A DNA stretch of 64,000 bases from JACMLD01 sp044223995 (GCA_044223995.1 JBGALE010000001.1:682001-746000); one strand, 5' to 3'. Positions 17,101 to 26,033 are shown, numbered from the stretch's first letter. Numbers and translations: made by a program. Notes: generated from the letters alone by a model not told the origin.

Positions 17101-18450
17101 ATGAGAAAATTATCTATGGTGATAGCTTTGATGCTAATCATACCTTCTTTATTCTCCCAGACAATCATTCAGAAAGATCCGTTGATCGAAAAAATGATAA
17201 AAGAAGTGTCAGCAGATTCATTGCAATCATATATTAAATCACTGGTGGCTTATGGTACCAGGAATACGTTAAGCACACAAACAGATAACAAACGGGGTAT
17301 TGGAGCTGCCAGGAAATGGGTGCTCGATAAATTCAATGAATTCGCTAAACAGTCAGGTGGAAGACTATCCGCATTTATTGACACCACCACGCTGGCCCCC
17401 GACGGTAAAAGAGTGGATGCGCAATTGCTGCTGGGAAATGTAGTGGCTACCTTAAAAGGAACGGATGCCAGTGACGACCGCATATTCATTATCAGCGGTC
17501 ACCTTGATAATATGCGCAGCAATGTAATGGATCGTACAGGTGATGCGCCCGGCGCCAATGATGATGGAAGCGGTACGGCAGCCGTTATGGAATGCGCACG
17601 TATCATGTCGCAGCATTCATTTCCTGCTACCATTATTTTCGTAGCCGTAAGCGGTGAAGAACAGGGTTTGCTGGGTGCTACTTATATGGCAGAGAAAGCA
17701 AAGAAAGAGAATTGGAATATAGAAGCTGTTCTGAACAATGATATCATGGGCAGCAACAATACCAGTGAAACAAATATTATTGACAATACCCGTATTCGTG
17801 TTTTCAGCGAAGGGTTACCAGCTTTCGAATTGGATAAAAATGCAGCGGCTATCCGGCAATTTGGATTGGAGAATGATGGAAAAGCAAGGCAACTAGCCAG
17901 GTATGTAAAAGAAACAGGTGAACGTTATGTTGACAACCTGCAGGTAGTAATGGTATACAGAAATGATCGGTTCCTCCGGGGAGGAGATCATACACCCTAT
18001 GTTCAAAAAGGATACGCTGCCGTAAGGATAACCGAAATGAATGAAAATTACTATCACCAGCACCAGGATGTAAGAAAGGAAAACGGTATACAATACGGAG
18101 ATCTTCCCGAGTTTATGGATTTTGAATACCTCCGGAAAAATACCTGTCTTAATCTTTGCAACCTTGCCAACCTGGCAAAATCACCTTCCATGCCACAGGA
18201 AGTAAAAATAGAAGTGAGGAAATTAAGCAACTATACTAACCTGAGTTGGAAAGCGCCAAAGGCAGGAACCGTAAAAGGTTATTATGTTCTTCTGCGTGAA
18301 ACAACAAGTGCCTTCTGGCAGAAGAAAATATTTACTGCACAAACAGACATCAGCCTGCCCTATTCGAAAGACAATTATTTCTTTGCAGTGCAATCTGTCA
18401 GCAATGATGGTAATGAAGGATTACCTGTTATTCCCACTGTGGGAAGATAA
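17101..18450 (+). CDS. Secreted M28 family zinc aminopeptidase with C-terminal FN3-like domain
   Basis: A 449-residue protein with signal peptide MRKLSMVIALMLIIPSLFSQ. The M28 co-catalytic zinc ligands are visible: His134 (SGHLDN), Asp154 (GANDDGSG), Glu186/Glu187 (VSGEEQG), Asp in LNNDIMG, and a C-terminal His in the YHQHQD region. Residues about 365-449 look like a fibronectin type III domain (NLSWKAPKAGTVKGYYV). It probably trims peptides in the periplasm or outside the cell. The elaA gene follows 45 bp later on the same strand. Confidence 0.9.
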   Translation: MRKLSMVIALMLIIPSLFSQTIIQKDPLIEKMIKEVSADSLQSYIKSLVAYGTRNTLSTQTDNKRGIGAARKWVLDKFNEFAKQSGGRLSAFIDTTTLAPDGKRVDAQLLLGNVVATLKGTDASDDRIFIISGHLDNMRSNVMDRTGDAPGANDDGSGTAAVMECARIMSQHSFPATIIFVAVSGEEQGLLGATYMAEKAKKENWNIEAVLNNDIMGSNNTSETNIIDNTRIRVFSEGLPAFELDKNAAAIRQFGLENDGKARQLARYVKETGERYVDNLQVVMVYRNDRFLRGGDHTPYVQKGYAAVRITEMNENYYHQHQDVRKENGIQYGDLPEFMDFEYLRKNTCLNLCNLANLAKSPSMPQEVKIEVRKLSNYTNLSWKAPKAGTVKGYYVLLRETTSAFWQKKIFTAQTDISLPYSKDNYFFAVQSVSNDGNEGLPVIPTVGR

Positions 18451-18495
18451 TAGCTGAATGGTCTTGTTTTGATACATTGAATGTAATAATAATAA

Positions 18496-18948
18496 ATGAT
18501 CGCAATGCTAACCTGGCTTTGTAAAAAATTTGACAATCTTACACCACATGAATTGTATGCTGTTTTACAACTGCGCAATGAAATATTTGTAGTAGAACAG
18601 AATTGCGTATTCCAGGACGCAGACAATAAAGATCAATATTGCTGGCACATAATGGGTTATGACAATGACAGGCTCGTCGCTTATACAAGGCTGGTACCTC
18701 CGGGTATATCTTATAAAGAAGCATCCATCGGTCGTGTGGTAACTGCTGCGGGTGAAAGAGGCAGGGGAACCGGCAGGCTATTAATGGAAGAATCCATCCG
18801 GCAATGCAGGGATATTTTCAGAATACATATAATAAGAATAGGCGCCCAGCTTTATTTAAAAAAATTTTACAACTCACTTGGTTTTAAGGAAACGGGAGAA
18901 ATTTATTTGGAGGATGGTATTCAACATGTTGAGATGATTCTTTCGTAA
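18496..18948 (+). CDS. elaA: ElaA-like GNAT acetyltransferase
   Basis: A 150-residue GNAT protein with the ElaA signature start: LTPHELYAVLQLRNEIFVVEQ, then ARLVPPG-like TRLVPPGISY, GRVVTAAGERGRGTGRLLM (acetyl-CoA loop) and a C-terminal FYNSLGF. The residues before Met4 are poorly conserved, so the start could also be at 18505. The acetyl acceptor of ElaA is not established. It follows the M28 peptidase closely and may share its transcript. Confidence 0.85.
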   Translation: MIAMLTWLCKKFDNLTPHELYAVLQLRNEIFVVEQNCVFQDADNKDQYCWHIMGYDNDRLVAYTRLVPPGISYKEASIGRVVTAAGERGRGTGRLLMEESIRQCRDIFRIHIIRIGAQLYLKKFYNSLGFKETGEIYLEDGIQHVEMILS

Positions 18949-19102
18949 AAACACGAACGTATTCCTACGTAAAACCATTATACGCGACATTTTTTTTGCG
19001 CGTACACACCACAATGCTACTTTTTTCGTTTCTATTTTGTAAGGGGAATTTTTATTTTAGTACCCGAATCCAATAACTATTCGAAAACTAAAATCGGTAT
19101 TC

Positions 19103-20053
19103 ATGAAAAAGTTTTTACACTCTTTATGGGGGACGTGTGTTATTATCCTGCTCTCCATTTTATTACCTAACAAAATTAATGCCCAATATAGCGAAGGCGG
19201 TTCCTTTATGGAAGCCGGTGTTACTATTGGACCGTCTAACTTCCTTGGTGATCTTGGAGGTAACTTTGGAAAGGGAACTACCTTTCTGAAAGACAACAAC
19301 TTTCCACTGACAAAAATAATGGTGGGTGCACACCTGAGTGTTTATCCAAAAGACTGGCTGGGCTTTCGTCTTGCCGTTAACCTGGGTAAATTAGAAGGTG
19401 ATGACGCTATTATTAAAGGTAAGGGAGGTTTGGAAGAAGCGCGCCGCATCCGTAACCAGGATTTTCGCAGCAGCTTATTCGAAGCAATTTTTGTAACTGA
19501 AGTATATCCTACAGTATTCCTCGAAGAAGATCCTTCCGATGTATTTCATAAGCTCCGTCCTTATGGTGTTATCGGTGCAGGTGTATTCCATTTCAATCCG
19601 CAGGGCCTTGATAAGGCAACCGGTCAATGGGTTTACCTGAAGCCATTGCATTTGGAAGGACAGGGATTTCCAGAATATCCTGACCGCAAAGATTTTTCAC
19701 TGTGGCAGTTGAATATACCAATGGGTGTGGGGGTTAAATATTTTCTAAGTGAAAATGTAAGCCTTAGCCTGGAGGTAATCCATCGTAAAACATTTACCGA
19801 CTACATCGACGGTGTAAGCACCGCTTATGTAGATCCCCAGGTATTCTATAATCATTTATCTCTAAATGATGCTGTTCTTGCAACACGTATGGCCGATAAA
19901 AGAGTTGGTCAAACATTTGTTGCCGGAGAAAAGCGTGGCGACCCCACTCAAAACGACGGCTATTATTCATTCGGATTTAAACTTGGCTTCCGTATTGGTG
20001 GTGGAGACAACAGTTTGAGAAATTCAACACGTTGCCCGGTTATCCGTTTCTAA
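19103..20053 (+). CDS. DUF6089-type outer membrane beta-barrel protein
   Basis: A 316-residue protein with signal peptide ending ILLPNKINAQ. The mature start (YSEGGSFMEAGVTIGPSNFLGDLGG) is typical of the DUF6089/PorG-like barrels of Bacteroidota, followed by alternating amphipathic strands and an RPYGVIGAGVFHF segment. PorG is a type IX secretion component; whether this protein has that role is not shown. The 154-bp region upstream is AT-rich with no clear promoter. The small tail-like secreted protein follows 70 bp downstream. Confidence 0.75.
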   Translation: MKKFLHSLWGTCVIILLSILLPNKINAQYSEGGSFMEAGVTIGPSNFLGDLGGNFGKGTTFLKDNNFPLTKIMVGAHLSVYPKDWLGFRLAVNLGKLEGDDAIIKGKGGLEEARRIRNQDFRSSLFEAIFVTEVYPTVFLEEDPSDVFHKLRPYGVIGAGVFHFNPQGLDKATGQWVYLKPLHLEGQGFPEYPDRKDFSLWQLNIPMGVGVKYFLSENVSLSLEVIHRKTFTDYIDGVSTAYVDPQVFYNHLSLNDAVLATRMADKRVGQTFVAGEKRGDPTQNDGYYSFGFKLGFRIGGGDNSLRNSTRCPVIRF

Positions 20054-20123
20054 CAATATTTCATTAAAGAAGTTGGTTGTTTGATCCGTACCCGCTTTTT
20101 TTAACATGTAAACGCATGTATGC

Positions 20124-20531
20124 ATGAAAACAATTGTACTTACAGCAGGACAATGGCTGACCAAACATATTGCTCATTATTGCCTGTCGATAGTCCTTAT
20201 CGTACTACTGCAAATACCTGTTAAGGCCAGTATGGCTGGTATCCATCAAGAGCGCGATACCATTGTCATCAGCAAAGCGCTGGTAAGCAAAAAATACAAG
20301 GTGAAAATATTTCCCAGTGCCACGCACGAAGTCATTTTCTTTACTGCAAGCGGTGAAGCTGGAAAAGTATACCAATTATTTTTATTCGACCTGGATGGAA
20401 AGCTGGTCAAACAAACACAGATACGTAACAAAGAAACCACGTTGCTGACCAATTTTCTGAAAGGAAGCTATACCTATGAAGTGTTTAGTGATGATGAACG
20501 TATAGAAAATGGTACCCTGGAGGTACACTAA
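20124..20531 (+). CDS. Small exported protein resembling a free T9SS C-terminal tail domain
   Basis: A 135-residue protein with a hydrophobic export segment (about residues 17-35). Residues about 55-135 follow the pattern of a type IX secretion sorting domain: a VKIFPSA strand, an FLFDLDGKLVKQTQI hairpin, LTNFLKGSYTYEV, and a closing strand ENGTLEVH. It lacks any cargo domain before it, and the last strand is not the usual basic KKIVV-type end, so it may be a periplasmic partner with the same fold. The fold comparison is inference from pattern. Confidence 0.5.
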   Translation: MKTIVLTAGQWLTKHIAHYCLSIVLIVLLQIPVKASMAGIHQERDTIVISKALVSKKYKVKIFPSATHEVIFFTASGEAGKVYQLFLFDLDGKLVKQTQIRNKETTLLTNFLKGSYTYEVFSDDERIENGTLEVH

Positions 20532-20557
20532 AAAAAGTTAGTTCTTTATTTGCCATA

Positions 20558-20768
20558 ACTGATCTCCAATAAGCGGCGGGAAAATTGGTAAAATCCTAAT
20601 ATCCGGTTTGAAAAAAACCTGGTCCGTTCCCTATATTAGTACCCTTACAATTAAAGATTTTATTAATCACTTCCCGCCACTGCTTATTGGGATGCAATAT
20701 CAAAAGAAACTGTAAATCCCAGTATCCTCAACAGCCAGCGATGAGTAATTGCTGGCTGTTTGTTTTTA
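20558..20768 (+). ncRNA. Candidate structured RNA, rod-shaped, 6S-like, ending in an intrinsic terminator
   Basis: A closing stem pairs 20562-20582 with 20671-20693: CCAATAAGC with GCTTATTGG, GGCGGGAA with TTCCCGCC, a 3-nt bulge, and three more pairs outside. Inside it CTAATAT (20596-20602) pairs with ATATTAG (20633-20639), capped by a CCGG...CCTGG hairpin. Between these stems is a large asymmetric bubble, about 13 nt on the 5' side and 31 nt on the 3' side, the latter able to form ATTAA/TTAAT. A -7-like TTTATTTG (20545-20552) would start transcription near 20558. The rod, bubble and terminal-arm plan recalls 6S RNA; the identification is tentative. Confidence 0.5.
20730..20768 (+). terminator. 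Intrinsic terminator after the candidate RNA
   Basis: AACAGCCAGC (20730-20739) and GCTGGCTGTT (20751-20760) form a perfect 10-bp stem with an 11-nt loop, followed by TGTTTTTA. The T-run is only on the + strand side, so it ends transcripts coming from the candidate RNA or the gene before it. Confidence 0.8.
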
Positions 20769-20787
20769 TGCACACAAGGGAAATGTA

Positions 20788-21318
20788 TTATGGAAGAAAA
20801 ACTTTCCCCACCTCTTCCCAGTTATTCAGCCTCTCATACTCCTGTTCATTCAAATTGTGTGGTGCTGTAAACAGGTAAGGCTTTCCCTTAAAATATTGCA
20901 GGTGCCTGGTATGATCGTCAATCATATAGTCTGCCTGTATCATACTCTTCTTACCACAAAGTACTACTTGCTCCCAGGTAAAAAATGGAAAGTGTTCGCC
21001 CAGCCAGTCGAATTTATCTTTTAACGAATTGGGGAACTCGGTTGCAGCAGACACTATAAATACCTCGTAGCGATTATTCATTTCCTTTAACACATCAATG
21101 CTGTGCTCCATCACCGGCAGATGCCGGAAAAACCCGGGTTCAAATAATTGCTGTCTCACAATGGCCTGGTGTTCTGCCGGAAATCCCTTCACCAGTGAAC
21201 CGCCAGCCAGCATGTCATCATAATTAATATCACCTCCAAATTTTTTCTTATACCAGGCCACCATACCGGCAGTAGTGTCGGCAATTACTTCGTCCATGTC
21301 TACCAATACTCTTTTCAT
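20788..21318 (-). CDS. 5'(3')-deoxyribonucleotidase, HAD family (NT5C type)
   Basis: A 176-residue HAD hydrolase. Motif I is VLVDMDEVIAD (residues 4-14), where Asp7 is the nucleophile and Asp9 the acid/base; motif II lies in EVFIVSAAT; motif III/IV includes DYMIDDHTRHL. Length and motif set fit the deoxyribonucleotidase subfamily, which dephosphorylates dNMPs and helps balance dNTP pools. It starts 6 bp after the uvrA stop on the same strand, so it is likely co-transcribed with uvrA. Confidence 0.85.
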   Translation of the reverse strand: MKRVLVDMDEVIADTTAGMVAWYKKKFGGDINYDDMLAGGSLVKGFPAEHQAIVRQQLFEPGFFRHLPVMEHSIDVLKEMNNRYEVFIVSAATEFPNSLKDKFDWLGEHFPFFTWEQVVLCGKKSMIQADYMIDDHTRHLQYFKGKPYLFTAPHNLNEQEYERLNNWEEVGKVFLP

Positions 21319-21324
21319 TATTGT

Positions 21325-24186
21325 TTATTTCAGTTCGGGTTTTAAGAATTTTGCGGTATGACTATCTTTTATCTTTATCATTTCTTCTGGTGTGCCTTCA
21401 AATAAAATCATTCCACCGCCATCACCGCCTTCCGGTCCGAGATCAATAATATGATCTGCAACCTTTATCACATCCAGGTTGTGCTCAATGACCAACACGG
21501 TATTACCGCGGTCAGCCAATTTGTTCAGTACATCCAGCAGGTGTTGAATGTCCTGGAAATGCAAACCGGTTGTTGGTTCATCCAGTATGTAAAATGTTTT
21601 GCCGGTATCTTTTTTGGAAAGCTCAGTAGCCAGTTTCACTCGTTGTGCTTCACCTCCACTTAATGTTACTGCCGATTGACCCAGGGTAATATATCCCAGT
21701 CCCACTTCCTGCAGCACTTTTATTTTCCGGTAGAGATAAGGAACGTTTTGAAAAAACTCCACTGCTTCATCAACTGTCATATCCAGCACATCGCTGATTG
21801 ATTTTCCCTTATACCGTATTTCAAGTGTTTCACGGTTATAGCGCCTTCCATTACATTTTTCGCAGTGAACATATACATCCGGCAAAAAATTCATTTCTAT
21901 CACACGCATACCACCGCCTTCACACACGTCGCAACGGCCACTTTTTACGTTGAATGAAAACCTTCCAGCATTATATCCCCTGATCTTTGCTTCGGGTACG
22001 GCTGCAAATAATGTTCTTATTTCAGTGAAGAAACCACAGTAAGTGGCGGGGTTGCTGCGTGGTGTACGACCAATAGGTGACTGATCAATTTCAATGACCT
22101 TATCCAGGTGGTCCAAACCTTTGACGGATTTATATTCCATCGGGTTGGTCTTGGAATCATAACAAAACTGCGACAATATGGGATACAGCGTTTCATTGAT
22201 GAGTGTAGATTTACCGCTGCCACTGACACCAGTAACAACAATAAATTTTCCCAATGGAAAACGGGCATCCACATTTTTTAGGTTATTGCCTTTCGCGCCT
22301 TTTAATTCGAGGAACTTACCATTGCCTTTTCTTCTCTCTTTTGGTACAATTATTACCTTTTCACCAGCCAGGTATTTGGATGTTTCAGATTGGGAATTAA
22401 AAACATGATGTGGCTCCCCCTGTGTCACAATTTGGCCGCCGTATTTGCCGGCGCGCGGTCCAATATCAATTAAATGATCAGCAGCCAGCATGATATCTTT
22501 ATCATGCTCTACTACCAGTACACTATTACCGAGGTTGCGCAAATTTTTCAGCGCATCAATCAGGCGATGATTATCGCGCTGGTGTAAGCCAATACTTGGT
22601 TCATCCAAAATATAAGTGATACCCTGCAACTGGGACCCGATTTGTGTAGCCAGCCTGATTCGTTGTGATTCACCGCCACTCAGCGTTTTTGAAGACCTGT
22701 ACAGCGTGAGGTATGTCAATCCAACATCCAGCAGGAACTGTAATCTCTCCCGTATCTCCTTTAATACATCTTTTGCAATGGTATTTTGTTTGGACGATAA
22801 TTTCTTTTCAATACCAGTAAACCACAGCATCAGTTTATCCAGGTTCATGTCGCTGAGCTCGGCAATATTTTTATCGGCAACTTTAAACCAAAGGCTTTCC
22901 TTCCGCAACCTTGTGCCTTCGCAGGTTTCACATTTTTTTAATTCCATAAATTTTTCCACCCAATCGCGCAGTGCCTCGCTGCTATTGGCAGCAAACCAAC
23001 GACGCAGCATGGTAACAATACCTTCGTATTCTGTATTGTACACAGAACCATCTGTGGTCTCAAAATCAAATTCAGTATCTTTTGCGGCAGCATCTTCAGT
23101 GCCATACAGTAAAACGTTTAATGCTTTTTCAGGAAGATCTTTTAACGGTTTATCGAGGCTGATTTTATATTTCTTTGCTATTTGCTGAACTTGTTTGAAT
23201 ACATAAGCTTCCCTTTCTTCACCGAGTGGAATGATGGCACCTTCGTTGATGCTCAGTGACCAGTCTGGGATCACCGCATTCATATTTACCTGGTTAACGG
23301 TTCCCAGGCCCTTGCAGGTTGGGCAGGCGCCATAAGGTGAGTTGAATGAAAATGCATTGGGAGATGGCTCTTCGTAACTAAGGCCGGTGTCTTCACACAT
23401 CAGTTGCTTGCTGTACTGCACTGTTTTATTATCATCATTGATCAGCAGGAATAGTAAATCTTTTCCTACTTGCAAAGATTTTTGTACACTTTGACTGAGC
23501 CGAAGTTTCATATCGGGTGTAACTGCCAGCCGGTCGATCACTACTTCGATATCGTGTATTTTATATCGGTCGACCTGCATTTTTGGAATGAGGTCTTTTA
23601 TTTCACCGTCAATCCTAGCCTTTACAAAGCCTTTTTTCCGGATGTCTTCAAACAATTCGCGGTAATGACCTTTTCGCCCGCGGACAAGTGGTGCGAGAAG
23701 GGTTATCTTTTTATTTTTAAACTTGTAAAAAATATTGTCGACGATTTCTTCCTCGCTGAACTTCACCATTTTTTTACCGGTGTTATAACTGAATGCCTCA
23801 CCAATCCTGGCATACAGCAAACGCATAAAGTCATAGATTTCGGTAATAGTACCAACTGTAGAGCGCGGGTTTTTATTCGTTGTTTTTTGTTCAATCGAAA
23901 TAACGGGCGATAAGCCGGTGATCTTATCAACATCGGGTCTTTCCATATCGCCGATAAACTGGCGGGCGTAGGCACTGAAACTTTCCATATATCTGCGCTG
24001 GCCTTCGTTGTAGATGGTATCAAAGGCAAGTGAAGATTTACCGCTGCCGCTTACACCTGTAAAGACAACCAGTTTGTTTTTTGGGATGCGGATATCAATA
24101 TTCTTGAGATTGTGTTCGCGCGCACCAAACACTTCGATGAAGTCGTTGTCTGCAGCCAAGTCCCCGTTAGTTGTGTTGTTCTTCAT
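21325..24186 (-). CDS. uvrA: Excinuclease ABC subunit A
   Basis: A full-length 953-residue UvrA, the damage-scanning ATPase of nucleotide excision repair. It starts with FGAREHNLKN and GVSGSGKSSLAF (Walker A, about residues 44-55), carries a first zinc module (CPTCKG, CETCEG), and the ABC signatures LSGGESQRI and LSGGEAQRV. The second half has GVSGSGKSTL and the C-terminal zinc finger CDVCEG/CEKCNG. The 5'-nucleotidase gene follows by 6 bp. It is divergent from the methionine operon. Confidence 0.98.
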   Translation of the reverse strand: MKNNTTNGDLAADNDFIEVFGAREHNLKNIDIRIPKNKLVVFTGVSGSGKSSLAFDTIYNEGQRRYMESFSAYARQFIGDMERPDVDKITGLSPVISIEQKTTNKNPRSTVGTITEIYDFMRLLYARIGEAFSYNTGKKMVKFSEEEIVDNIFYKFKNKKITLLAPLVRGRKGHYRELFEDIRKKGFVKARIDGEIKDLIPKMQVDRYKIHDIEVVIDRLAVTPDMKLRLSQSVQKSLQVGKDLLFLLINDDNKTVQYSKQLMCEDTGLSYEEPSPNAFSFNSPYGACPTCKGLGTVNQVNMNAVIPDWSLSINEGAIIPLGEEREAYVFKQVQQIAKKYKISLDKPLKDLPEKALNVLLYGTEDAAAKDTEFDFETTDGSVYNTEYEGIVTMLRRWFAANSSEALRDWVEKFMELKKCETCEGTRLRKESLWFKVADKNIAELSDMNLDKLMLWFTGIEKKLSSKQNTIAKDVLKEIRERLQFLLDVGLTYLTLYRSSKTLSGGESQRIRLATQIGSQLQGITYILDEPSIGLHQRDNHRLIDALKNLRNLGNSVLVVEHDKDIMLAADHLIDIGPRAGKYGGQIVTQGEPHHVFNSQSETSKYLAGEKVIIVPKERRKGNGKFLELKGAKGNNLKNVDARFPLGKFIVVTGVSGSGKSTLINETLYPILSQFCYDSKTNPMEYKSVKGLDHLDKVIEIDQSPIGRTPRSNPATYCGFFTEIRTLFAAVPEAKIRGYNAGRFSFNVKSGRCDVCEGGGMRVIEMNFLPDVYVHCEKCNGRRYNRETLEIRYKGKSISDVLDMTVDEAVEFFQNVPYLYRKIKVLQEVGLGYITLGQSAVTLSGGEAQRVKLATELSKKDTGKTFYILDEPTTGLHFQDIQHLLDVLNKLADRGNTVLVIEHNLDVIKVADHIIDLGPEGGDGGGMILFEGTPEEMIKIKDSHTAKFLKPELK

Positions 24187-24470
24187 AATTATGTTCTATA
24201 ACAAATCCCCGTGTCGAAAGTTGTGTCGCCGCTACCACTGTACTGGTAACTGTTTAAATAAACACCTTATTGACAGGGGGAAATGAATGGGTATAAAAAT
24301 ACGACGAATTGTAAACAAACCCCTCATGATTTCATCCACAATTCCCCGCTAATTATTTGGCCGGATAATAACAGTTGTAAGTCAGCAGGAAGAAGATGTT
24401 CCAGAAAAAAACAGGAAAAAATTTGGCGATTCGGGCAAATGAACACTACATTTGCAGCAGTTCTTTTTCA
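24187..24470. other. Intergenic region between uvrA and the SAM-I element
   Basis: About 280 bp with no recognisable gene. It holds a short TACCA/TGGTA hairpin near 24232-24252 and, at its right end, the promoter of the methionine transcript. The putative uvrA promoter is not clear. Confidence 0.5.
24422..24454 (+). promoter_or_regulatory. Bacteroidota-type promoter for the methionine riboswitch transcript
   Basis: TTTG at 24422-24425 and TACATTTG at 24447-24454 are perfect -33 and -7 boxes with a 21-bp spacer. Transcription would start around 24460, about 15 nt before the riboswitch P1 helix. Confidence 0.75.
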
Positions 24471-24473
24471 CAT

Positions 24474-24590
24474 CGCTTATCAAGAAAGGCTGAGGGATAT
24501 GGCCCAAAGAAGCCTTGACAACCTGCCCCGTTGCACAAACGGGATAAGGTGCCAACTCCATCCTGCGGAAGGCGGGACAGATAAGTCAGA
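24474..24590 (+). promoter_or_regulatory. SAM-I (S-box) riboswitch
   Basis: P1 is CTTATC (24476-24481) with GATAAG (24580-24585). The conserved core is present: AAGAAAGGCTGAGGGA at 24483-24498, GGCCC, the GAAGCC-TTGACAACC segment, the P3 stem CCCGTTG-CACAAACGGG, then AAGGTGCCAACTCC and P4 ending in GGCGGGACAGATAAG. This is the standard S-adenosylmethionine-binding S-box aptamer. It lies 150 bp before a metB-type gene, so high SAM should switch the operon off. The flanking expression platform is given as a separate entry. Confidence 0.95.
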
Positions 24591-24658
24591 TTAATAGCTT
24601 TGTAAAATATCGATCAACATATTTAAAAGCTCTTCTGACTTACCGGAAGAGCTTTTTT
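24582..24658 (+). terminator. Riboswitch expression platform: antiterminator and intrinsic terminator
   Basis: The terminator is AAAAGCTCTTC (24625-24635), a 10-nt loop, then GAAGAGC and T6 (24646-24658). TAAGTCAGA (24582-24590), which includes the 3' strand of P1, is fully complementary to TCTGACTTA (24634-24642) in the terminator arm and loop. Without SAM these 9 bp can form and break the terminator; with SAM, P1 takes its 3' strand and the terminator forms. Confidence 0.85.
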
Positions 24659-24738
24659 ATTTAGCTCCACGGTAAGAGTTTCAACGGTAGGTGGTGTTCA
24701 GTAAAAATTGTTTATAAAACTTTTAAAACTGTTTCACC

Positions 24739-25944
24739 ATGCAAAACGCAACAAATTTAATTCACAGCATCCCGGTGGATGCAGCTACAGGCGCCATCAG
24801 TGTGCCCATTTATCAAACCTCAACCTTTGTACAGGAGGCGCCCGGCGTTAACAAAGGGTATGATTATGCCCGATCGAATAATCCCACACGTGCCACACTG
24901 GAAACAATCATCGCACAACTGGAAAAAGGCTCTACTGGTATTGCATTCGGCAGCGGGCTTGCCGCGATTGATGCCGTCCTTAAGTTGTTAAAAACGGGTG
25001 ATGAGATCCTGGCCGTTGATGATATTTATGGTGGTGCTTTCCGGCTGTTTACACAGGTCTATGAAAAATTTGGCGTCAGCGTTAACTATGTTGACTGCAC
25101 AAAAGTTGAAAACGTATTCCATGCACTGACCCCGCAGACAAAACTTATCTGGATTGAAACCCCGACCAACCCAACTTTGAAAATCTCCGATATAGAAGCC
25201 ATTGCAAAAATTGCAAAGGCACATCACTGCCTGCTTTGTGTCGATAATACTTTCGCGTCGCCTGCATTGCAGCAACCATTGACGCTGGGCGCTGATATCG
25301 TGGTGCATTCTGCTACAAAATACCTCGGTGGTCACAGTGATTTAATCGCAGGGCTGGTGGTTACAAAAGAAACAGCACTGGGAGAGAAAATAAAATTTTT
25401 ACAAAATGCCTGTGGAGCCATACTGGGGCCGTTTGACAGTTGGTTGCTCATTCGTGGAATTGAAACCTTGTATTTGCGCATCAAACAACATGGTGAAAAT
25501 GCTGAAGTGATAGCACAATTTTTATCAAATCATCCAGCAGTAGACAAAGTGTTTTATCCCGGCCTGCCTTCACATCCCAATCACGCTATCGCCAAAAAGC
25601 AGGCAAAAGGTTTCGGCGGTATTGTTTCGTTTACATTGAAAGAAGATACCGAAGCCGCAGCCACAGCATTTGCCGGTGCAACTGAATTGTTTCAACTGGC
25701 CGAAAGCCTGGGTGGTATCAAAAGTTTACTGTCACATCCTGCACAAATGACACACAAATCCATACCTGCTGAAAAAAGACGTGCGGCCGGGGTATCGGAC
25801 AGCCTGATACGCCTGAGTGTGGGGCTGGAAGATGTACAGGACCTGGTACGCGACCTGGAACGGGCATTTGAAAAAGTAAAAGAAAAACCCGTTCAGAAGA
25901 ATGCAGCGGCTGAAAAACAGTGGACAGCTGTTAATTTTAATTAA
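24739..25944 (+). CDS. metB: Trans-sulfuration PLP enzyme, cystathionine gamma-synthase/lyase type
   Basis: A 401-residue Cys/Met-metabolism PLP enzyme. Motifs include YDYARSNNPTR, GSGLAAIDA, the cofactor Asp in LLCVDNTFASP and the Schiff-base Lys194 in SATKYLGGHSD, with SLGGIKSLLSHPA in the C-terminal domain. The family contains cystathionine gamma-synthases and beta/gamma-lyases that cannot be fully separated by eye. Its place directly behind the SAM-I riboswitch and ahead of metY, metX and hom favours methionine synthesis. The symbol is therefore a best guess. Confidence 0.85.
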   Translation: MQNATNLIHSIPVDAATGAISVPIYQTSTFVQEAPGVNKGYDYARSNNPTRATLETIIAQLEKGSTGIAFGSGLAAIDAVLKLLKTGDEILAVDDIYGGAFRLFTQVYEKFGVSVNYVDCTKVENVFHALTPQTKLIWIETPTNPTLKISDIEAIAKIAKAHHCLLCVDNTFASPALQQPLTLGADIVVHSATKYLGGHSDLIAGLVVTKETALGEKIKFLQNACGAILGPFDSWLLIRGIETLYLRIKQHGENAEVIAQFLSNHPAVDKVFYPGLPSHPNHAIAKKQAKGFGGIVSFTLKEDTEAAATAFAGATELFQLAESLGGIKSLLSHPAQMTHKSIPAEKRRAAGVSDSLIRLSVGLEDVQDLVRDLERAFEKVKEKPVQKNAAAEKQWTAVNFN

Positions 25945-26000
25945 TAAACGATTGAAATATTGCCGTTCATCCGGTTAGTAAAATATTAACACATTGAATT

Positions 26001-26033
26001 TTTGGTAAATAGAAAATAAGTCCATTAAATTTG
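26001..26033 (+). promoter_or_regulatory. Internal promoter ahead of metY
   Basis: TTTG at 26001-26004 and TAAATTTG at 26026-26033 match the -33/-7 consensus with the same 21-bp spacing as the riboswitch promoter. It lies in the 271-bp gap between metB and metY, so metY, metX and hom could also be expressed outside riboswitch control. The rest of the gap holds no recognisable element. Confidence 0.6.

Noticed and set aside
19053..20643. TTAGTACCC occurring both before the DUF6089 gene and inside the 6S-like candidate
   Set aside because: A short match without a paired -33 box; two hits are not enough to claim a shared regulatory motif.
22616..23188. A 190-codon open frame opposite uvrA
   Set aside because: It is an antisense shadow of a highly conserved gene, with Ser/Phe-rich, non-protein-like composition.
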